Assembly: GCF_014696435.1 (NCBI RefSeq)
Contig: NZ_JACJQG010000017.1
Coordinates: 79,051 to 143,050 of the forward strand
From: Calothrix anomala FACHB-343
Lineage (GTDB): Bacteria; Cyanobacteriota; Cyanobacteriia; Cyanobacteriales; Nostocaceae
Direction of reading: 5' to 3'
Length of the DNA: 64,000 nt
Shown here: positions 17,196-26,299 of the stretch, piece after piece
Numbering within the stretch: position 1 is the stretch's first letter
How the letters are laid out: each line of letters opens with the position of its first letter
The notes under the pieces: model-generated
The model's input: only the letters and a program-made list of their open reading frames with translations
Databases searched by the model: none
What the model was told of the DNA's origin: nothing
Program-made: the position numbers and the translations under genes

Positions 17196-17810
17196 ATGGT
17201 GATGAAAACTTTTTCGTTGGGACTACCTCGGAATTTGTGGCTGATGGTTTGTGGCTACTTTGTGGTAGTTAGTACTATTGGTAATCCCGTATTTTCGCAA
17301 AGCCTCCCCGTGTCAAAGGATAAAGCGGGGTTGACTTGTGTTGAGCAAAAAATAGACAGTTTAACTACCTATTTGTTGCGGGATTTACCTAGTTACACAA
17401 ATCGCGTGACCCAACGCGCCCGCCGTCTCAGCCGGAAGAGTGAAGTTTATAGCTACTTTCTATTAGCAGGTAGACCAGAGTTTACACCCCTACCTCTGAA
17501 TCCTGGAATTAACGGCGTAGATAGTGACAAAAGTGCGGCATCAGGTGTGGAGCAGGTTTTCTTTACTACTTTAGAAAGGCAGTATATAGGGGGAAAAGTG
17601 GTGGAATTACAGGAATTCCACTGGCTGTTATTGACGAAAACTGAAAGCGGGTGGCGTTTGGTGATGATGTTTACCCAAAGTGGGTCATCAACTGGATCGT
17701 CGGGGGGACAACAACCGCTATCGCCGCCACGAGATAGTAGCCGTAGCGCGATCGCTCAAGCGATTAATATTTGGTTGCGGGATTGTCAGGCAGGAAGCGT
17801 GAGGATGTAA
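17196..17810 (+). CDS. Secreted hypothetical protein
   Basis: 204 residues from ATG 17196 (a second ATG lies two codons on). Residues about 10-35 form a signal peptide (NLWLMVCGYFVVVSTIGNPV, then FSQS). The mature part has two Cys, a basic segment (RVTQRARRLSRKSEVYSYFL) and a Ser/Gly/Pro-rich linker near residue 165. I do not recognise a named family; it has the look of conserved cyanobacterial envelope proteins of unknown function. It is not in an evident operon. Confidence 0.7.
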   Translation: MVMKTFSLGLPRNLWLMVCGYFVVVSTIGNPVFSQSLPVSKDKAGLTCVEQKIDSLTTYLLRDLPSYTNRVTQRARRLSRKSEVYSYFLLAGRPEFTPLPLNPGINGVDSDKSAASGVEQVFFTTLERQYIGGKVVELQEFHWLLLTKTESGWRLVMMFTQSGSSTGSSGGQQPLSPPRDSSRSAIAQAINIWLRDCQAGSVRM

Positions 17811-17945
17811 TTGGGCATTGGGCATTGGGCATTGGGCATTGGGCATGTATTAATTAAATCGGTAAGGGTGGGGAGACCCCACCCCTACAGGTGTCTCTGT
17901 ATTATTTTCTTTAATTACGAATTACGAATTACGAATTACGAATTA
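17811..17945. repeat. PAIR of arrays: GGGCATT and AATTACG heptamers
   Basis: Four to five GGGCATT units directly after the stop codon (17815-17845) and four AATTACG units (17916-17944) that reach into the 3' end of the LD-carboxypeptidase gene, with GGGTGGGGAGACCCCACCC hairpin between (about 17868-17886). Confidence 0.85.
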
Positions 17946-18840
17946 TTAATGTTCCTTTATCCCCATCTAAAGTTACTTCTTGACCTACTGGTAATGCTGC
18001 ATTACATTTATCGTGACCAAAGGGTAAGTCAGCAACAACGGGAATACCTAAGTCGCCTAAGCGATCGCGCAAAACTTCGTCAACTGTAAAGCTGGGCACA
18101 TTGGCTGGTGGTTCACAGGCAGTAAAACCACCTAAAGCGATTCCCTTAATTTGGGCTAAATTACCGCTTAATCGCCACTGGGTGAGCATTCTGTCTATTC
18201 TATAGGGTGCTTCTGATACATCCTCAAAGGCTAAAATTACACCTGCAAAATCTGGTTGAAATGGTGTGGCTAACAGATGGGTGGCTACTGTCAAGTTACC
18301 TGGGAGCAAAATTCCTGTGGCGACACCATTACCCCAACCTTTACCTTGCAGTGGCTCAAGGGTACGACCTTCGACTAAATTAAATAATCGCTCACATGAC
18401 CAATCTGGCTCATTAGCAAGTGTGGTTAATACAGGGCCGTGAACGCTGGAAATCCCGACATTGTAAAGGCTCCACAATAAAGCGGTAATATCAGAAAAAC
18501 CTATTAACCATTTGGGATTTTCGCTTGTCGATGATTCTGGTTGCCAATGCCAATTTTCGAGGATGCGGGTACTACCGAAACCACCTCTAGCGCAGAGAAT
18601 ACCCCGGCAATTTGGGTCTTTCCAGGCTGCTGCAAGCTGCTGGCGACGGTTTTGGTCGTTTCCTGCTAAATAGCCCCATTTGTCTGTAATTTCTGGGGGA
18701 ACTTCGATTTGATAACCGCGCGATCGCCAAATTTCTATACTCTGATAAAAGCTGTCAAATTCTCGCAAAGCACCACTAGGGGCAATGACTCGCAGTAAAT
18801 CGCCGGGTTTGAGAGGTGGGGGTAAGATTTTTGCTGGCAT
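17929..18840 (-). CDS. LD-carboxypeptidase (peptidase S66)
   Basis: 303 residues, family length. It trims the terminal D-Ala from murein tetrapeptides during peptidoglycan recycling, in the cytosol. The S66 triad is visible: Ser116 in LIGFSDITALL, Glu206 in AFEDVSEAPYRIDRML and His276 in LPFGHDK. ATG at 18840 gives MPAKILPPPLKPGD. The last codons (NS) come from the AATTACG heptamer array, so the C-terminus ends within repeat DNA. A microcin C self-immunity (MccF-like) role is less likely for this length and context. Confidence 0.93.
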   Translation of the reverse strand: MPAKILPPPLKPGDLLRVIAPSGALREFDSFYQSIEIWRSRGYQIEVPPEITDKWGYLAGNDQNRRQQLAAAWKDPNCRGILCARGGFGSTRILENWHWQPESSTSENPKWLIGFSDITALLWSLYNVGISSVHGPVLTTLANEPDWSCERLFNLVEGRTLEPLQGKGWGNGVATGILLPGNLTVATHLLATPFQPDFAGVILAFEDVSEAPYRIDRMLTQWRLSGNLAQIKGIALGGFTACEPPANVPSFTVDEVLRDRLGDLGIPVVADLPFGHDKCNAALPVGQEVTLDGDKGTLIIRNS

Positions 18841-18939
18841 AAATTAATTACTAGTAGGAAAAAATACTACATTGATCGTGTTAACAATGTAATGTAAAGA
18901 TTTAGCTGTGATTTATTTTTTTATTTCAGTAGAAATTTT

Positions 18940-19395
18940 ATGCGCCAAGGAATGAAAGTGAGTCTAGCACTGCTAGCATTTTTAGGAAATTTGACATGGT
19001 GCTATAGTGCCAAGGCAAATTTTAAAGGCAACCTGACGGTAGAAATTGATGGATTTAAAAATAAACAAGGGCAAGTCTGCGCCAGTGTCTTTGCCAAGAG
19101 TCAAGGTTTTCCTAATAATCGCGATCGCGTCATTCAAAGGCAGTGTACCAAGATAACCGACAGTTCTGTAAAGCTGACTTTTGAGAATTTATCAGCCGGT
19201 AGCTATGCCGTGGCTGTGATGCATGATAAAAATGAAGATTCAAAACTCAATCGTAATAGCTTAGGTATGCCCACAGAAGGCTTTGGATTTTCCAAAAATC
19301 CAGAAGTTCGCACGAGCGCACCCAAATTCAGCGAAGCCGCTATTTTATTAGCAGGGCCAAATACTAATATTCAAGTGCATTTGAAATATTTATAA
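18940..19395 (+). CDS. Secreted DUF2141 protein
   Basis: 151 residues from ATG 18940; ATG 18952 (MKVSLALLAFLGNL) is an equally good start. A signal peptide ends near residue 26 (SAKA). The mature part is the DUF2141 beta-sandwich: FKGNLTVEIDGFKNKQGQVC, SAGSYAVAVMHDKNEDSKLN, and the typical TEGFGFSKNP. Two Cys could pair. A role in the envelope is likely by location only. It is followed by GGGCATT heptamers and an AGACGCGAT palindrome. Confidence 0.88.
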   Translation: MRQGMKVSLALLAFLGNLTWCYSAKANFKGNLTVEIDGFKNKQGQVCASVFAKSQGFPNNRDRVIQRQCTKITDSSVKLTFENLSAGSYAVAVMHDKNEDSKLNRNSLGMPTEGFGFSKNPEVRTSAPKFSEAAILLAGPNTNIQVHLKYL

Positions 19396-19498
19396 GGGCA
19401 TGGGGCATTGGGTATGGGGCATTGGGCATTGGGCATTGGGTAGAGACGCGATTAATCGCGTCTCTACAATTGTCCCCCTTGTCTCCCTTCCCCATACG
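19396..19498. repeat. GGGCATT heptamers with palindrome
   Basis: GGGCATT-type units (19396-19440) followed by a perfect 26-bp palindrome TAGAGACGCGAT... (19441-19466) and the CTACAATTGTC flank. Confidence 0.85.
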
Positions 19499-20647
19499 CT
19501 AATTATCATTCTCCTCATGTTCTGGCAGAGTTTCGCGATCGCATACAACACGGATGCGATTAATCTGGTTTAATGCATACCTTGCTGTTGACTGTACTTC
19601 TAAATCGGGATCTTCTACTGCATGGCGTAGCATCTGGCTGACTTGAGACATCATGTCATAAACGCGGGTTAAATCGCGAATGGCATTTTGTCGTACTTGT
19701 GGGCTTTCGTTTTGGATGGAGATGGCTAATGCACGATTCATGGGTTTGAGTGTGCGAATGCCGATTTCGCTTAAAGCTGCCAAAATTAGGCTGTGTTGTT
19801 GGGAATCTGCATCTAGCATCAAGTCTAGCAACGGTTGAATCGCTCTTGAGTCTCCTTGCTGCCCTAAATCCCAAATTGCTTTGTGTCGCTTCGCTGGATC
19901 GGGATTATATAAATCGTTAATTAATTCATCAACTATATTGACTTTGGCTAAACGGGAAGTATTAGCTGGAGGTAAAAGTTTTGGCGTCATCGATGCTGCG
20001 TCTGGGGAATCAGCAATAGCTGCATCATCCTGCTGTTCCTCTGGGCTAGCTTTTGACTCTGGTAACAGTGGTATTGTTGAGTTATTAGTTTCAGTTCTTG
20101 TTTGAGTATCAGAAGTTTCTAAATGTAGCAATTGCTTAGATGGTGTGAACTTTCTCACAAAGTAAACAATTGCGCCAATACTTCCGAGAATTCCTAAGCC
20201 GAGTAACGACCAGCGAATGACATTATGCTTAGGCGAATTTTGCTCACTGGGTTTGGAAGTAGGTACAGGTGAGGCGGTAAATGATTTTTTGGCAGCAATT
20301 GCTGATTGGATACTTTTCTTCGTCGTGTTGCCAAAAATACCGTCTGCTTCTAAACCCTGTGCTTTCTGAAATTCAGCTACAGCAGTTTTTGTAGTTTCTT
20401 TGTACTTTCCATCTACCACATCTTTGTAATATCCCAACTCTTTTAATTGAGTTTGCAAAGTTTCTACATCCGATCCTGTACTATCGGGTCTGAGAATAGT
20501 TGCGAGGACAGCTTCTGTGGTACTGATTTGAGGCAGTATCAAAATTTGTTGTGGTAAATTACGTATCGCTGGATTCGCGGGTGTTTGGTACAAACCCAGG
20601 TAGAGAAAACAAGCCAAGATAGGGATTGAGGAGTGACATGGCCTCAT
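19499..20647 (-). CDS. Membrane protein with peptidoglycan-binding domain and HEAT repeats
   Basis: 382 residues. An N-terminal hydrophobic signal (residues about 5-25), a PG_binding_1 domain at about 58-115 (DVETLQTQLKELGYYKDVVD, ADGIFGNTTKKSI), one membrane helix at about 147-165 (SLLGLGILGSIGAIVYFV) and HEAT repeats at about 240-372 (AKRHKAIWDLGQQGDSRAIQ). With a cleaved signal, the domain that binds the wall would be periplasmic and the HEAT part cytosolic, so it could link wall state to a cytosolic partner. That topology and role are inference. Divergent from the helicase. Confidence 0.82.
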   Translation of the reverse strand: MRPCHSSIPILACFLYLGLYQTPANPAIRNLPQQILILPQISTTEAVLATILRPDSTGSDVETLQTQLKELGYYKDVVDGKYKETTKTAVAEFQKAQGLEADGIFGNTTKKSIQSAIAAKKSFTASPVPTSKPSEQNSPKHNVIRWSLLGLGILGSIGAIVYFVRKFTPSKQLLHLETSDTQTRTETNNSTIPLLPESKASPEEQQDDAAIADSPDAASMTPKLLPPANTSRLAKVNIVDELINDLYNPDPAKRHKAIWDLGQQGDSRAIQPLLDLMLDADSQQHSLILAALSEIGIRTLKPMNRALAISIQNESPQVRQNAIRDLTRVYDMMSQVSQMLRHAVEDPDLEVQSTARYALNQINRIRVVCDRETLPEHEENDN

Positions 20648-20956
20648 AATTACTAGTTTTGGACAACGGGTATTTTTGAAATGTTCGATACCACGATAGC
20701 TTTAACTAGTCTAAAATTTAACTTTTCTTGTGACAAAAATTGCGATCGCTACAGATAAGTAGGTTGGTGTAATGAAAATATTGGCAAGGGCTGTCATTTG
20801 TCATTAGTCATTGGTCATTTGTCAGTTTTTGCATCTTGGTTGAAACTGGGATGAACAAATATCCTAATGTAGGACAATTGTATTAATTTTCCGTCATGAT
20901 AGAGTTGTTGACTATATTAAATTGTTAAGTCTGCATCTCCAGCCGAAAATTCTCTA
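20648..20956. other. Divergent promoter region with repeat cassette
   Basis: Carries arm-heptamer cassette copy B (20759-20830) and otherwise AT-rich sequence. It must contain the promoters of the PGBD-HEAT gene and the helicase, but no clear boxes were identified. Confidence 0.6.
20759..20850 (-). repeat. Arm-heptamer-arm cassette, copy B
   Basis: GTAGGTTGGTGTAAT...TTGGCAAGGGCTGTC followed by TCATTTG/TCATTAG heptamers. The outer arm (TTGGTTGAAACTGGG) is diverged from the other copies. Confidence 0.7.
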
Positions 20957-23413
20957 ATGTCAGACGCTAATTTTATTGATACAGTGACACAAGAATCTGT
21001 TTACTCAGAATTATCGGAGCAATCGCCTGTTTTTACTTTGCGTCAAGAAGCGATCGCCCGCATTCGCAATAGTCTGCGTCCCGGACAACAACAAATGGCT
21101 GATTGGTATACGGGGCCTTTGGCTGTTTCTGCCGTTCCTGGTGCTGGTAAATCTACGGGGATGGCGGCGGCGGCAGCGATCGCGATCGCGCGTCAGTATG
21201 AACTTGCAGCCCAAGCGCGTCAATCTTACCGTCGTCAATTGGTAGTAGTGACTTTTACCCGCTCTGCTGCTGCTAATATTAAAGCTAAAATCCGCAAATA
21301 TTTACGGGATGATTTATCTTTACCGCAAACGGGATTTGTTGTTTATACTTTACACGGTCTAGCTTTAAATATCGCTAGCCGTCATCCCGATTTATCTGGT
21401 TTACAGTTAGAAAATGTCACTTTAATTACACCAAATCAAAGTCACCGCTTCATCCGCACCGCAGTTGAGCAGTGGATTACCAAGAATCAAAGTACTTATT
21501 TGCGTTTATTAGAAGGTAGCCAATTTGACGGGGAGGAGACAGAAAGATTACGGCGTCAATCGGTATTAAGAACAGAAGTTTTACCAGACTTAGCCACTAC
21601 AGTTATTCATGAAGCCAAAAGTTCTGGTTTATCAGCCGATGATTTACGCAATTGGAGTCAACAAACCACAGACCCATACGCAATTTTAAATGTAGCTGCT
21701 GGTTTGTATGCTGAATATGAGAATTTAATGCGATCGCGTGATTTTATCGATTACGACGATATGATTTTAGCTGCATTGCGGGTGTTAGATAACGATAGCG
21801 CCCGCCGCATTGAGCAAAATCAAGTTTTCGCAGTTTTTGAAGACGAAGCTCAAGATTCTAGCCCTTTACAGACAAAGTTACTGGAGATTTTGGCGAGTGA
21901 TGTGGGGAATATGGGGGACAAGGGGGACAAGGGAGACAGGGGGGATGGTTTTTATAATGGTAATCAGCAATCGTTGATTAATTTAGTGCGAGTTGGCGAT
22001 CCGAACCAAGCTATTAACTCGACTTTTACCCCAGCCGATCCGATTTATTTTCGCCAATTTTGCGAAGAGTGCGATCGCTTGCAGAGATTGGCGACAATGG
22101 ATCAAGCTGGGCGGAGTACGCGAATTATTCTGGAAGCGGCGAATTTTACCTTGGAATGGATTAATAGTTTTTACGGCGTTAAGATGCAGCAATCATCCCA
22201 TGACTCGATTGCGTCTCTTCCCTTCCGTCCCCAGAGAATACGCTCTGTTGATACTGGCGATCCTCAAAAAGATGCTAACCCCGCAGCAGTAGGAATGGGC
22301 TTAGAACTTTACACGCCTCGCGATATTCATCACACCGTAGAATTACTGTCTGGGCGGGTGATTGAATTATTTGCGGAAGACCCCTCAAAGGTAAGTGCAG
22401 CAATTTTAGTGCGGGAGAATCGCCAAGGACGCTGGTTAGCTGAGGCTTTAGAACCGATATGTAAAGAGCATAAAATTACACTTTATGATGTGGGCGAACG
22501 CGATCGCCGTTCCCAGATTCCCCAAGAAATTTTAGCTTTATTGCAATTTTGCGATCGCCCCCATTCTCCAGATTATCTCAAAGCTGCCCTGGAAGTACTT
22601 GTAGAACGTCAGCTAATTCCCACCCAAGACCTCAACGCCCTTGCTAGTTTACCAGAAGAGTTTTTATACCCCGGCCCCTTAACAGCACCGCAAACGGAAA
22701 ACGTCCACAAAGCCTCGCATTTGTGTCGGAGTTTACTGCGTGCCCGGTTAGAATTACCCATATACCAATTAATTTCCTTTTTGGCTTTAACTTTAAATTA
22801 CGACCAAGCCGAACTAGCAACGGCAGACAAATTAGCAGAACGAGTAAATCAGCAAACTGCTGGTAATAGTTCGATGGGATCGATGCTGTCAGCTTTAAGT
22901 GAAATTGTCAGTTCTGAACGATTTGAAGCTGTAGAAACAGAAGACTTAGAAGCGCGTTACACCCGTAATGGTCAACTGACAATTATTACCATGCACAAAG
23001 CCAAAGGGCTAGATTGGGATTATGTTTTTCTTCCCTTTCTCCACGAAAACTTAATACCTGGTAGGTTTTGGGTTCCACCTCAAAGCCAGTTTTTAGGTGA
23101 CTTTACCTTATCAGAAGTAGCTCGCGCCCAAGTGCGTGCTGCTTTACACAATGAATCACGTATACCAGAAGTCAACCAAGCGTGGGAAATTGCCAAACAC
23201 CTGAAAACGGCTGAAGAATACCGTTTACTCTACGTAGCGATGACACGCGCCAAGCGCTTATTGTGGATGTCAGCAGCGCAAAAAGCACCTTTTACTTGGA
23301 GTAAACCAGAGAATTTACAAGAACAAGCACCTTGTCCGGTATTTCCGGCGTTAAAGCGCCAGTTTCCCAACGCTGTAATTTCTTTAGGGACGGCGGTTAA
23401 ATCTGGTAGCTAG
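20957..23413 (+). CDS. UvrD/Rep-type superfamily 1 DNA helicase
   Basis: 818 residues with the SF1A motifs: Walker A AVPGAGKST (59-67), motif Ia VVTFTRSAAANIK, Walker B FEDEAQDSSPLQ (295-306), motif III LVRVGDPNQAI, motif IV region, motif V TIITMHKAKGLDWDYVF and motif VI EYRLLYVAMTRAKR. It should unwind DNA 3'-5' in repair or replication restart. Unlike UvrD/PcrA, the motif III Q-D-R is GDPNQAIN. Between motifs II and III residues 320-331 read GDKGDKGDRGDG, encoded by four in-frame 9-bp GGGGACAAG units of the genome's intergenic repeat type. Start ATG 20957. No nuclease domain. Likely cytosolic and monocistronic. Confidence 0.92.
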   Translation: MSDANFIDTVTQESVYSELSEQSPVFTLRQEAIARIRNSLRPGQQQMADWYTGPLAVSAVPGAGKSTGMAAAAAIAIARQYELAAQARQSYRRQLVVVTFTRSAAANIKAKIRKYLRDDLSLPQTGFVVYTLHGLALNIASRHPDLSGLQLENVTLITPNQSHRFIRTAVEQWITKNQSTYLRLLEGSQFDGEETERLRRQSVLRTEVLPDLATTVIHEAKSSGLSADDLRNWSQQTTDPYAILNVAAGLYAEYENLMRSRDFIDYDDMILAALRVLDNDSARRIEQNQVFAVFEDEAQDSSPLQTKLLEILASDVGNMGDKGDKGDRGDGFYNGNQQSLINLVRVGDPNQAINSTFTPADPIYFRQFCEECDRLQRLATMDQAGRSTRIILEAANFTLEWINSFYGVKMQQSSHDSIASLPFRPQRIRSVDTGDPQKDANPAAVGMGLELYTPRDIHHTVELLSGRVIELFAEDPSKVSAAILVRENRQGRWLAEALEPICKEHKITLYDVGERDRRSQIPQEILALLQFCDRPHSPDYLKAALEVLVERQLIPTQDLNALASLPEEFLYPGPLTAPQTENVHKASHLCRSLLRARLELPIYQLISFLALTLNYDQAELATADKLAERVNQQTAGNSSMGSMLSALSEIVSSERFEAVETEDLEARYTRNGQLTIITMHKAKGLDWDYVFLPFLHENLIPGRFWVPPQSQFLGDFTLSEVARAQVRAALHNESRIPEVNQAWEIAKHLKTAEEYRLLYVAMTRAKRLLWMSAAQKAPFTWSKPENLQEQAPCPVFPALKRQFPNAVISLGTAVKSGS
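21914..21949 (+). repeat. In-frame 9-bp repeat inside the helicase gene
   Basis: Four units of GGGGACAAG type (last one GGGGATGGT) encode GDK-GDK-GDR-GDG. The same 9-bp unit forms intergenic arrays at 29389-29430 and 37797-37860. Confidence 0.85.
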
Positions 23414-23523
23414 GAAAAATCAATTAATAATTGATAGGCGAAATATGGGCGCGTCCCTAAATTTTTTTGGTGAATTTGTGAACTGAGAATCTCCTGAATT
23501 CTATTCAGAAGATTGCCAATTTA

Positions 23524-24411
23524 TTAACAATCCACAACTCCCAATCTCAATGCAATTCGCTGGTATTGGGTGGAGTCATAAAAAGTTCCTCTGTGCATTA
23601 CTTGTGAGTTATCCCATAAAGTCACATCTCCTGGTTCCCAAACATGGGAATATACAGGAGTGCGTTTTAAAACCGTCTCAAATAAATCTTGCCAATATTT
23701 TTGTGCGGCTTCTCGCTGATTTTCCATTCCCAGAGGAATTGCTGTATTCCAAGAACCTAAATATAACCCTTTTTGTCCGGTAACCTTGTGAGTAGAAACG
23801 ATAGGATGAACTTTTTTTGGAGCATCATCCCATGCAATATTTGGCCGCGCAAATATGGGGGACATTTGGTACATTGAGATTTCTGCTAATTCTTGTTGCT
23901 GGCTAGAATCGAGATTGTTATAAGCTTCGACTAAATCTAAATACTCTGTAGTGTGAGGTTGCCCATTTTCTCCCTCTTCCGGAACTTTTATACTGTAGAG
24001 CATGACAACATACAGCGCATTCATATCCAATTCTTCTATTCTGGGTACGCCATCTTTATCCTGATGCCACACTCTAGCTCCATAAATCTTTTCCGCAGGT
24101 TCTTGATCAAATCCTTTAGGATTACCCAAAATTGCTGTATATTGGCTCTGAATATCGGGAGTGATATCGGGGTCTAAAGTAAAAGAATTACGCCCAAACA
24201 TTAAGCTACCAAAAGTTTTTCTGGCAAATTCTTCTAACTCAGATGCAGTCAAGTTTTGATTTTTGACAACAACTACACCATGTTTCCATAGAGATTGTTT
24301 CAACTCATGTTTTTGTGCATCTGTGAGATTAAGTAAGTTACATCCCGGCAGAACTTCCAATCCTAGCCTGGATTGATATGCTGTTGCTCTTAAGGCATTT
24401 TTGATGGTCAT
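23524..24411 (-). CDS. TauD/TfdA-family Fe(II)/2-oxoglutarate dioxygenase
   Basis: 295 residues, family length. The iron ligands are visible: His116 and Asp118 in VWHQDKDG and His273 in NSQVMHRGTFYD, with Arg285 in QRIALRLG placed to bind 2-oxoglutarate. The family hydroxylates small substrates such as taurine or other amines and acids; the substrate here cannot be told. The ATG at 24411 follows GAGGAACTCTT, a fair ribosome binding site. No transporter or sulfur gene is near, which speaks against simple taurine catabolism; secondary metabolism is possible. Confidence 0.88.
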   Translation of the reverse strand: MTIKNALRATAYQSRLGLEVLPGCNLLNLTDAQKHELKQSLWKHGVVVVKNQNLTASELEEFARKTFGSLMFGRNSFTLDPDITPDIQSQYTAILGNPKGFDQEPAEKIYGARVWHQDKDGVPRIEELDMNALYVVMLYSIKVPEEGENGQPHTTEYLDLVEAYNNLDSSQQQELAEISMYQMSPIFARPNIAWDDAPKKVHPIVSTHKVTGQKGLYLGSWNTAIPLGMENQREAAQKYWQDLFETVLKRTPVYSHVWEPGDVTLWDNSQVMHRGTFYDSTQYQRIALRLGVVDC

Positions 24412-24947
24412 AAGAGTTCCTCTTGCTAAATCATAGAATCCCTACAATCGCATTCAACCTCAAACTTGTAATTAAAAACTTATCTGGAAATATTTCGCTT
24501 AACCAATAATATTGCCGTTTTTACATGCTTATACTTTGCATTCACTACAGCAGATGGAATGCAACAAATGTGTCTAATCTTTACGAAATCTAAATTTGAG
24601 TACTTGTCAGTTAAAAAATTTGAGGTGCGATCGCTTAACGAAAGCATGAAAATTACAGCCTTTAAATTAGTTTAAAGGATAAAAGACCTCTTTTAACTAA
24701 AGCAGCGATCGCATTCTTTCGTGTAGAGGCAAGAAATGCGATCGCAGTGACGAATTAAAAGTTAATATTTTTTTGTGATTATCAGCTTTAATTTAGACAG
24801 CACAAACTTTTCATCAGCAGTAGGAGCGGGTTGAGAGATATAAACAATCATTTACCTCGCCCCTCAGGCTTATGTAAAAATAGAACGTGTAATTTTCAAG
24901 TTGTCTTTATCACAAAATTCAGCTTGAAAACTCTTGCTAATTATTTC
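24412..24947. other. Spacer without genes
   Basis: AT-rich with several HIP1 octamers, a GCGATCGCATTC / GAAATGCGATCGC inverted pair (about 24703-24745), and a degraded GGGCGGGTT-type unit (about 24820-24865). No gene seen. Confidence 0.6.
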
Positions 24948-25382
24948 TTAAGAGTTGACATTTGATGATGATTGCTTTTGCCAAAGGCGATCGCGAATTA
25001 ATTGTAATTGCTCTTGAGTACTAACAGGACTACGGGGCGATGGTAAGTCTGTATTCGGCCAACTTGGTAAATTATGACAGGGACAACTTAAGGCTGGCAT
25101 CCCCAAATTGCGCATTGCTACTGGCATATTGCAACGACTACAGGGTAACATTTCCCATGTAGGTGTCAGGAGTTCGCCAATTGTTTCACTAGTTCCTTCT
25201 AAATACGATTCATCCGCGCGATCGCGAATTTCTTGCCAACAGTTTTCAAATTCTGAACTATAGCTATCACCTTTCAGCACTGGTTGCGGCAACAAAGATG
25301 CCATACCATTGCCTACAACTACCTTTTTACCTAGCTGAAACCAGTAGGCTAAATATCTTTTAACGTCTTTTTCAGTTGCCAT
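24948..25382 (-). CDS. Conserved hypothetical protein with Cys cluster
   Basis: 144 residues. N-terminal half is helical (MATEKDVKRYLAYWFQLGKK). The C-terminal half has CSRC and, 15 residues on, CPCH, which could bind zinc as a small ribbon. I recognise no named family; it looks like a cyanobacterial conserved protein. No signal peptide. The stop region (SSSNVNS) is clean. Monocistronic; the cobU gene on the same strand lies upstream across a heptamer array. Confidence 0.72.
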   Translation of the reverse strand: MATEKDVKRYLAYWFQLGKKVVVGNGMASLLPQPVLKGDSYSSEFENCWQEIRDRADESYLEGTSETIGELLTPTWEMLPCSRCNMPVAMRNLGMPALSCPCHNLPSWPNTDLPSPRSPVSTQEQLQLIRDRLWQKQSSSNVNS

Positions 25383-25454
25383 ACCTTTAATTCTAAATTT
25401 AAGCTGGGAACTTTAGGTCATTAAATCTTGAATAAACTATTAAGAAGCGAGATA

Positions 25455-25512
25455 CATCGGTCATTAGTTATTAGTCATTAGTCATTAGTCATTAGTCATT
25501 GGTCATTTGTAT
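25455..25512. repeat. Heptamer array (GTCATTA)n
   Basis: Seven units of GTCATTA/GTCATTG/GTCATTT between cobU and the Cys-cluster gene. Confidence 0.9.
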
Positions 25513-25538
25513 CCTTTTTCTTCCTTACACCTCTTCCT

Positions 25539-26087
25539 TTATTCCCTGGGAGGTGGTAATGGTGTGCCAAGAGTGCTGAGATTCAAAACATGACCCCCAG
25601 TAACTAGATATACGGTATCGCAAAGAATAGCTAATTGACGTACCAAAGAACCCAGGCGATCGCGGAATAGCCGTCCGCTAGGATAAGCCGGAACTAAACC
25701 CCATCCAACTTCCTCGGCAACAAATATCATATCTGCCGCAACGAGCTGTACAGTTTCTAACAATTCTGCTATCTTGTTGTCCCAACTAATTTTGTCTTCC
25801 TCTAAAAAATTAGCTACCCAAGTGCCCAAAGAATCAACTAGAAGGCAGGTGTTTGGCGTGGCTGCGGCTAAAGTCGCAGATAATTCCATAGGTACACTCA
25901 GAGTTAACCAATCTTGGGGACGCCGATTTTGGTGTGCTTGAATGCGTTTTTGCCATTCTTCATCGCCAGGATATTCTGCTGCTGTGGCTACATACACAAC
26001 CACCTTTTGTGAATGCATCGCCAGATTTTCTGCCCATTCACTTTTACCAGATCTAGCTGGCCCTGTAACTAAGATAACTTTACCCAA
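25539..26087 (-). CDS. cobU: Adenosylcobinamide kinase/guanylyltransferase
   Basis: 182 residues, family length. CobU phosphorylates adenosylcobinamide and transfers GMP to give adenosyl-GDP-cobinamide in late B12 assembly. The P-loop GPARSGKSEWAE lies at residues 9-20; the guanylylated-His region is AHQNRRPQDW (His52), and the LVDSLGTWVANFL and FVAEEVGWGLVP segments are typical. The start is a TTG at 26087 preceded by AAGGATAAGGC, which supplies a ribosome binding site; no in-frame ATG is available near. No other cob gene and no cobalamin riboswitch is visible next to it. Confidence 0.95.
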   Translation of the reverse strand: MGKVILVTGPARSGKSEWAENLAMHSQKVVVYVATAAEYPGDEEWQKRIQAHQNRRPQDWLTLSVPMELSATLAAATPNTCLLVDSLGTWVANFLEEDKISWDNKIAELLETVQLVAADMIFVAEEVGWGLVPAYPSGRLFRDRLGSLVRQLAILCDTVYLVTGGHVLNLSTLGTPLPPPRE

Positions 26088-26299
26088 AGCCTTATCCTTA
26101 CTCTGTTTAATTGATTTGGGTTACAATGTCTAAACTTAATTTTTACCTTGAGGGATGAGATTGTTGGTTTTAAATATCTTTTAAGAGATAAAATTAGCAC
26201 CAGCATCATTGATGCAAAATTGGCATAAGCCAAAAATCCCAACAACCCCATTCTGAATTATTTAACACTACTGGGGACAGCAAATTTCAGGATATTTTT

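Noticed and set aside
24948-26087. Cobalamin riboswitch near cobU
   Set aside because: No B12-box-like structure was found upstream of cobU; the region upstream carries only spacer DNA.
26069-26251. 60-codon minus-strand frame overlapping cobU start
   Set aside because: Overlaps the cobU start; hydrophobic but without support, and no ribosome binding site.
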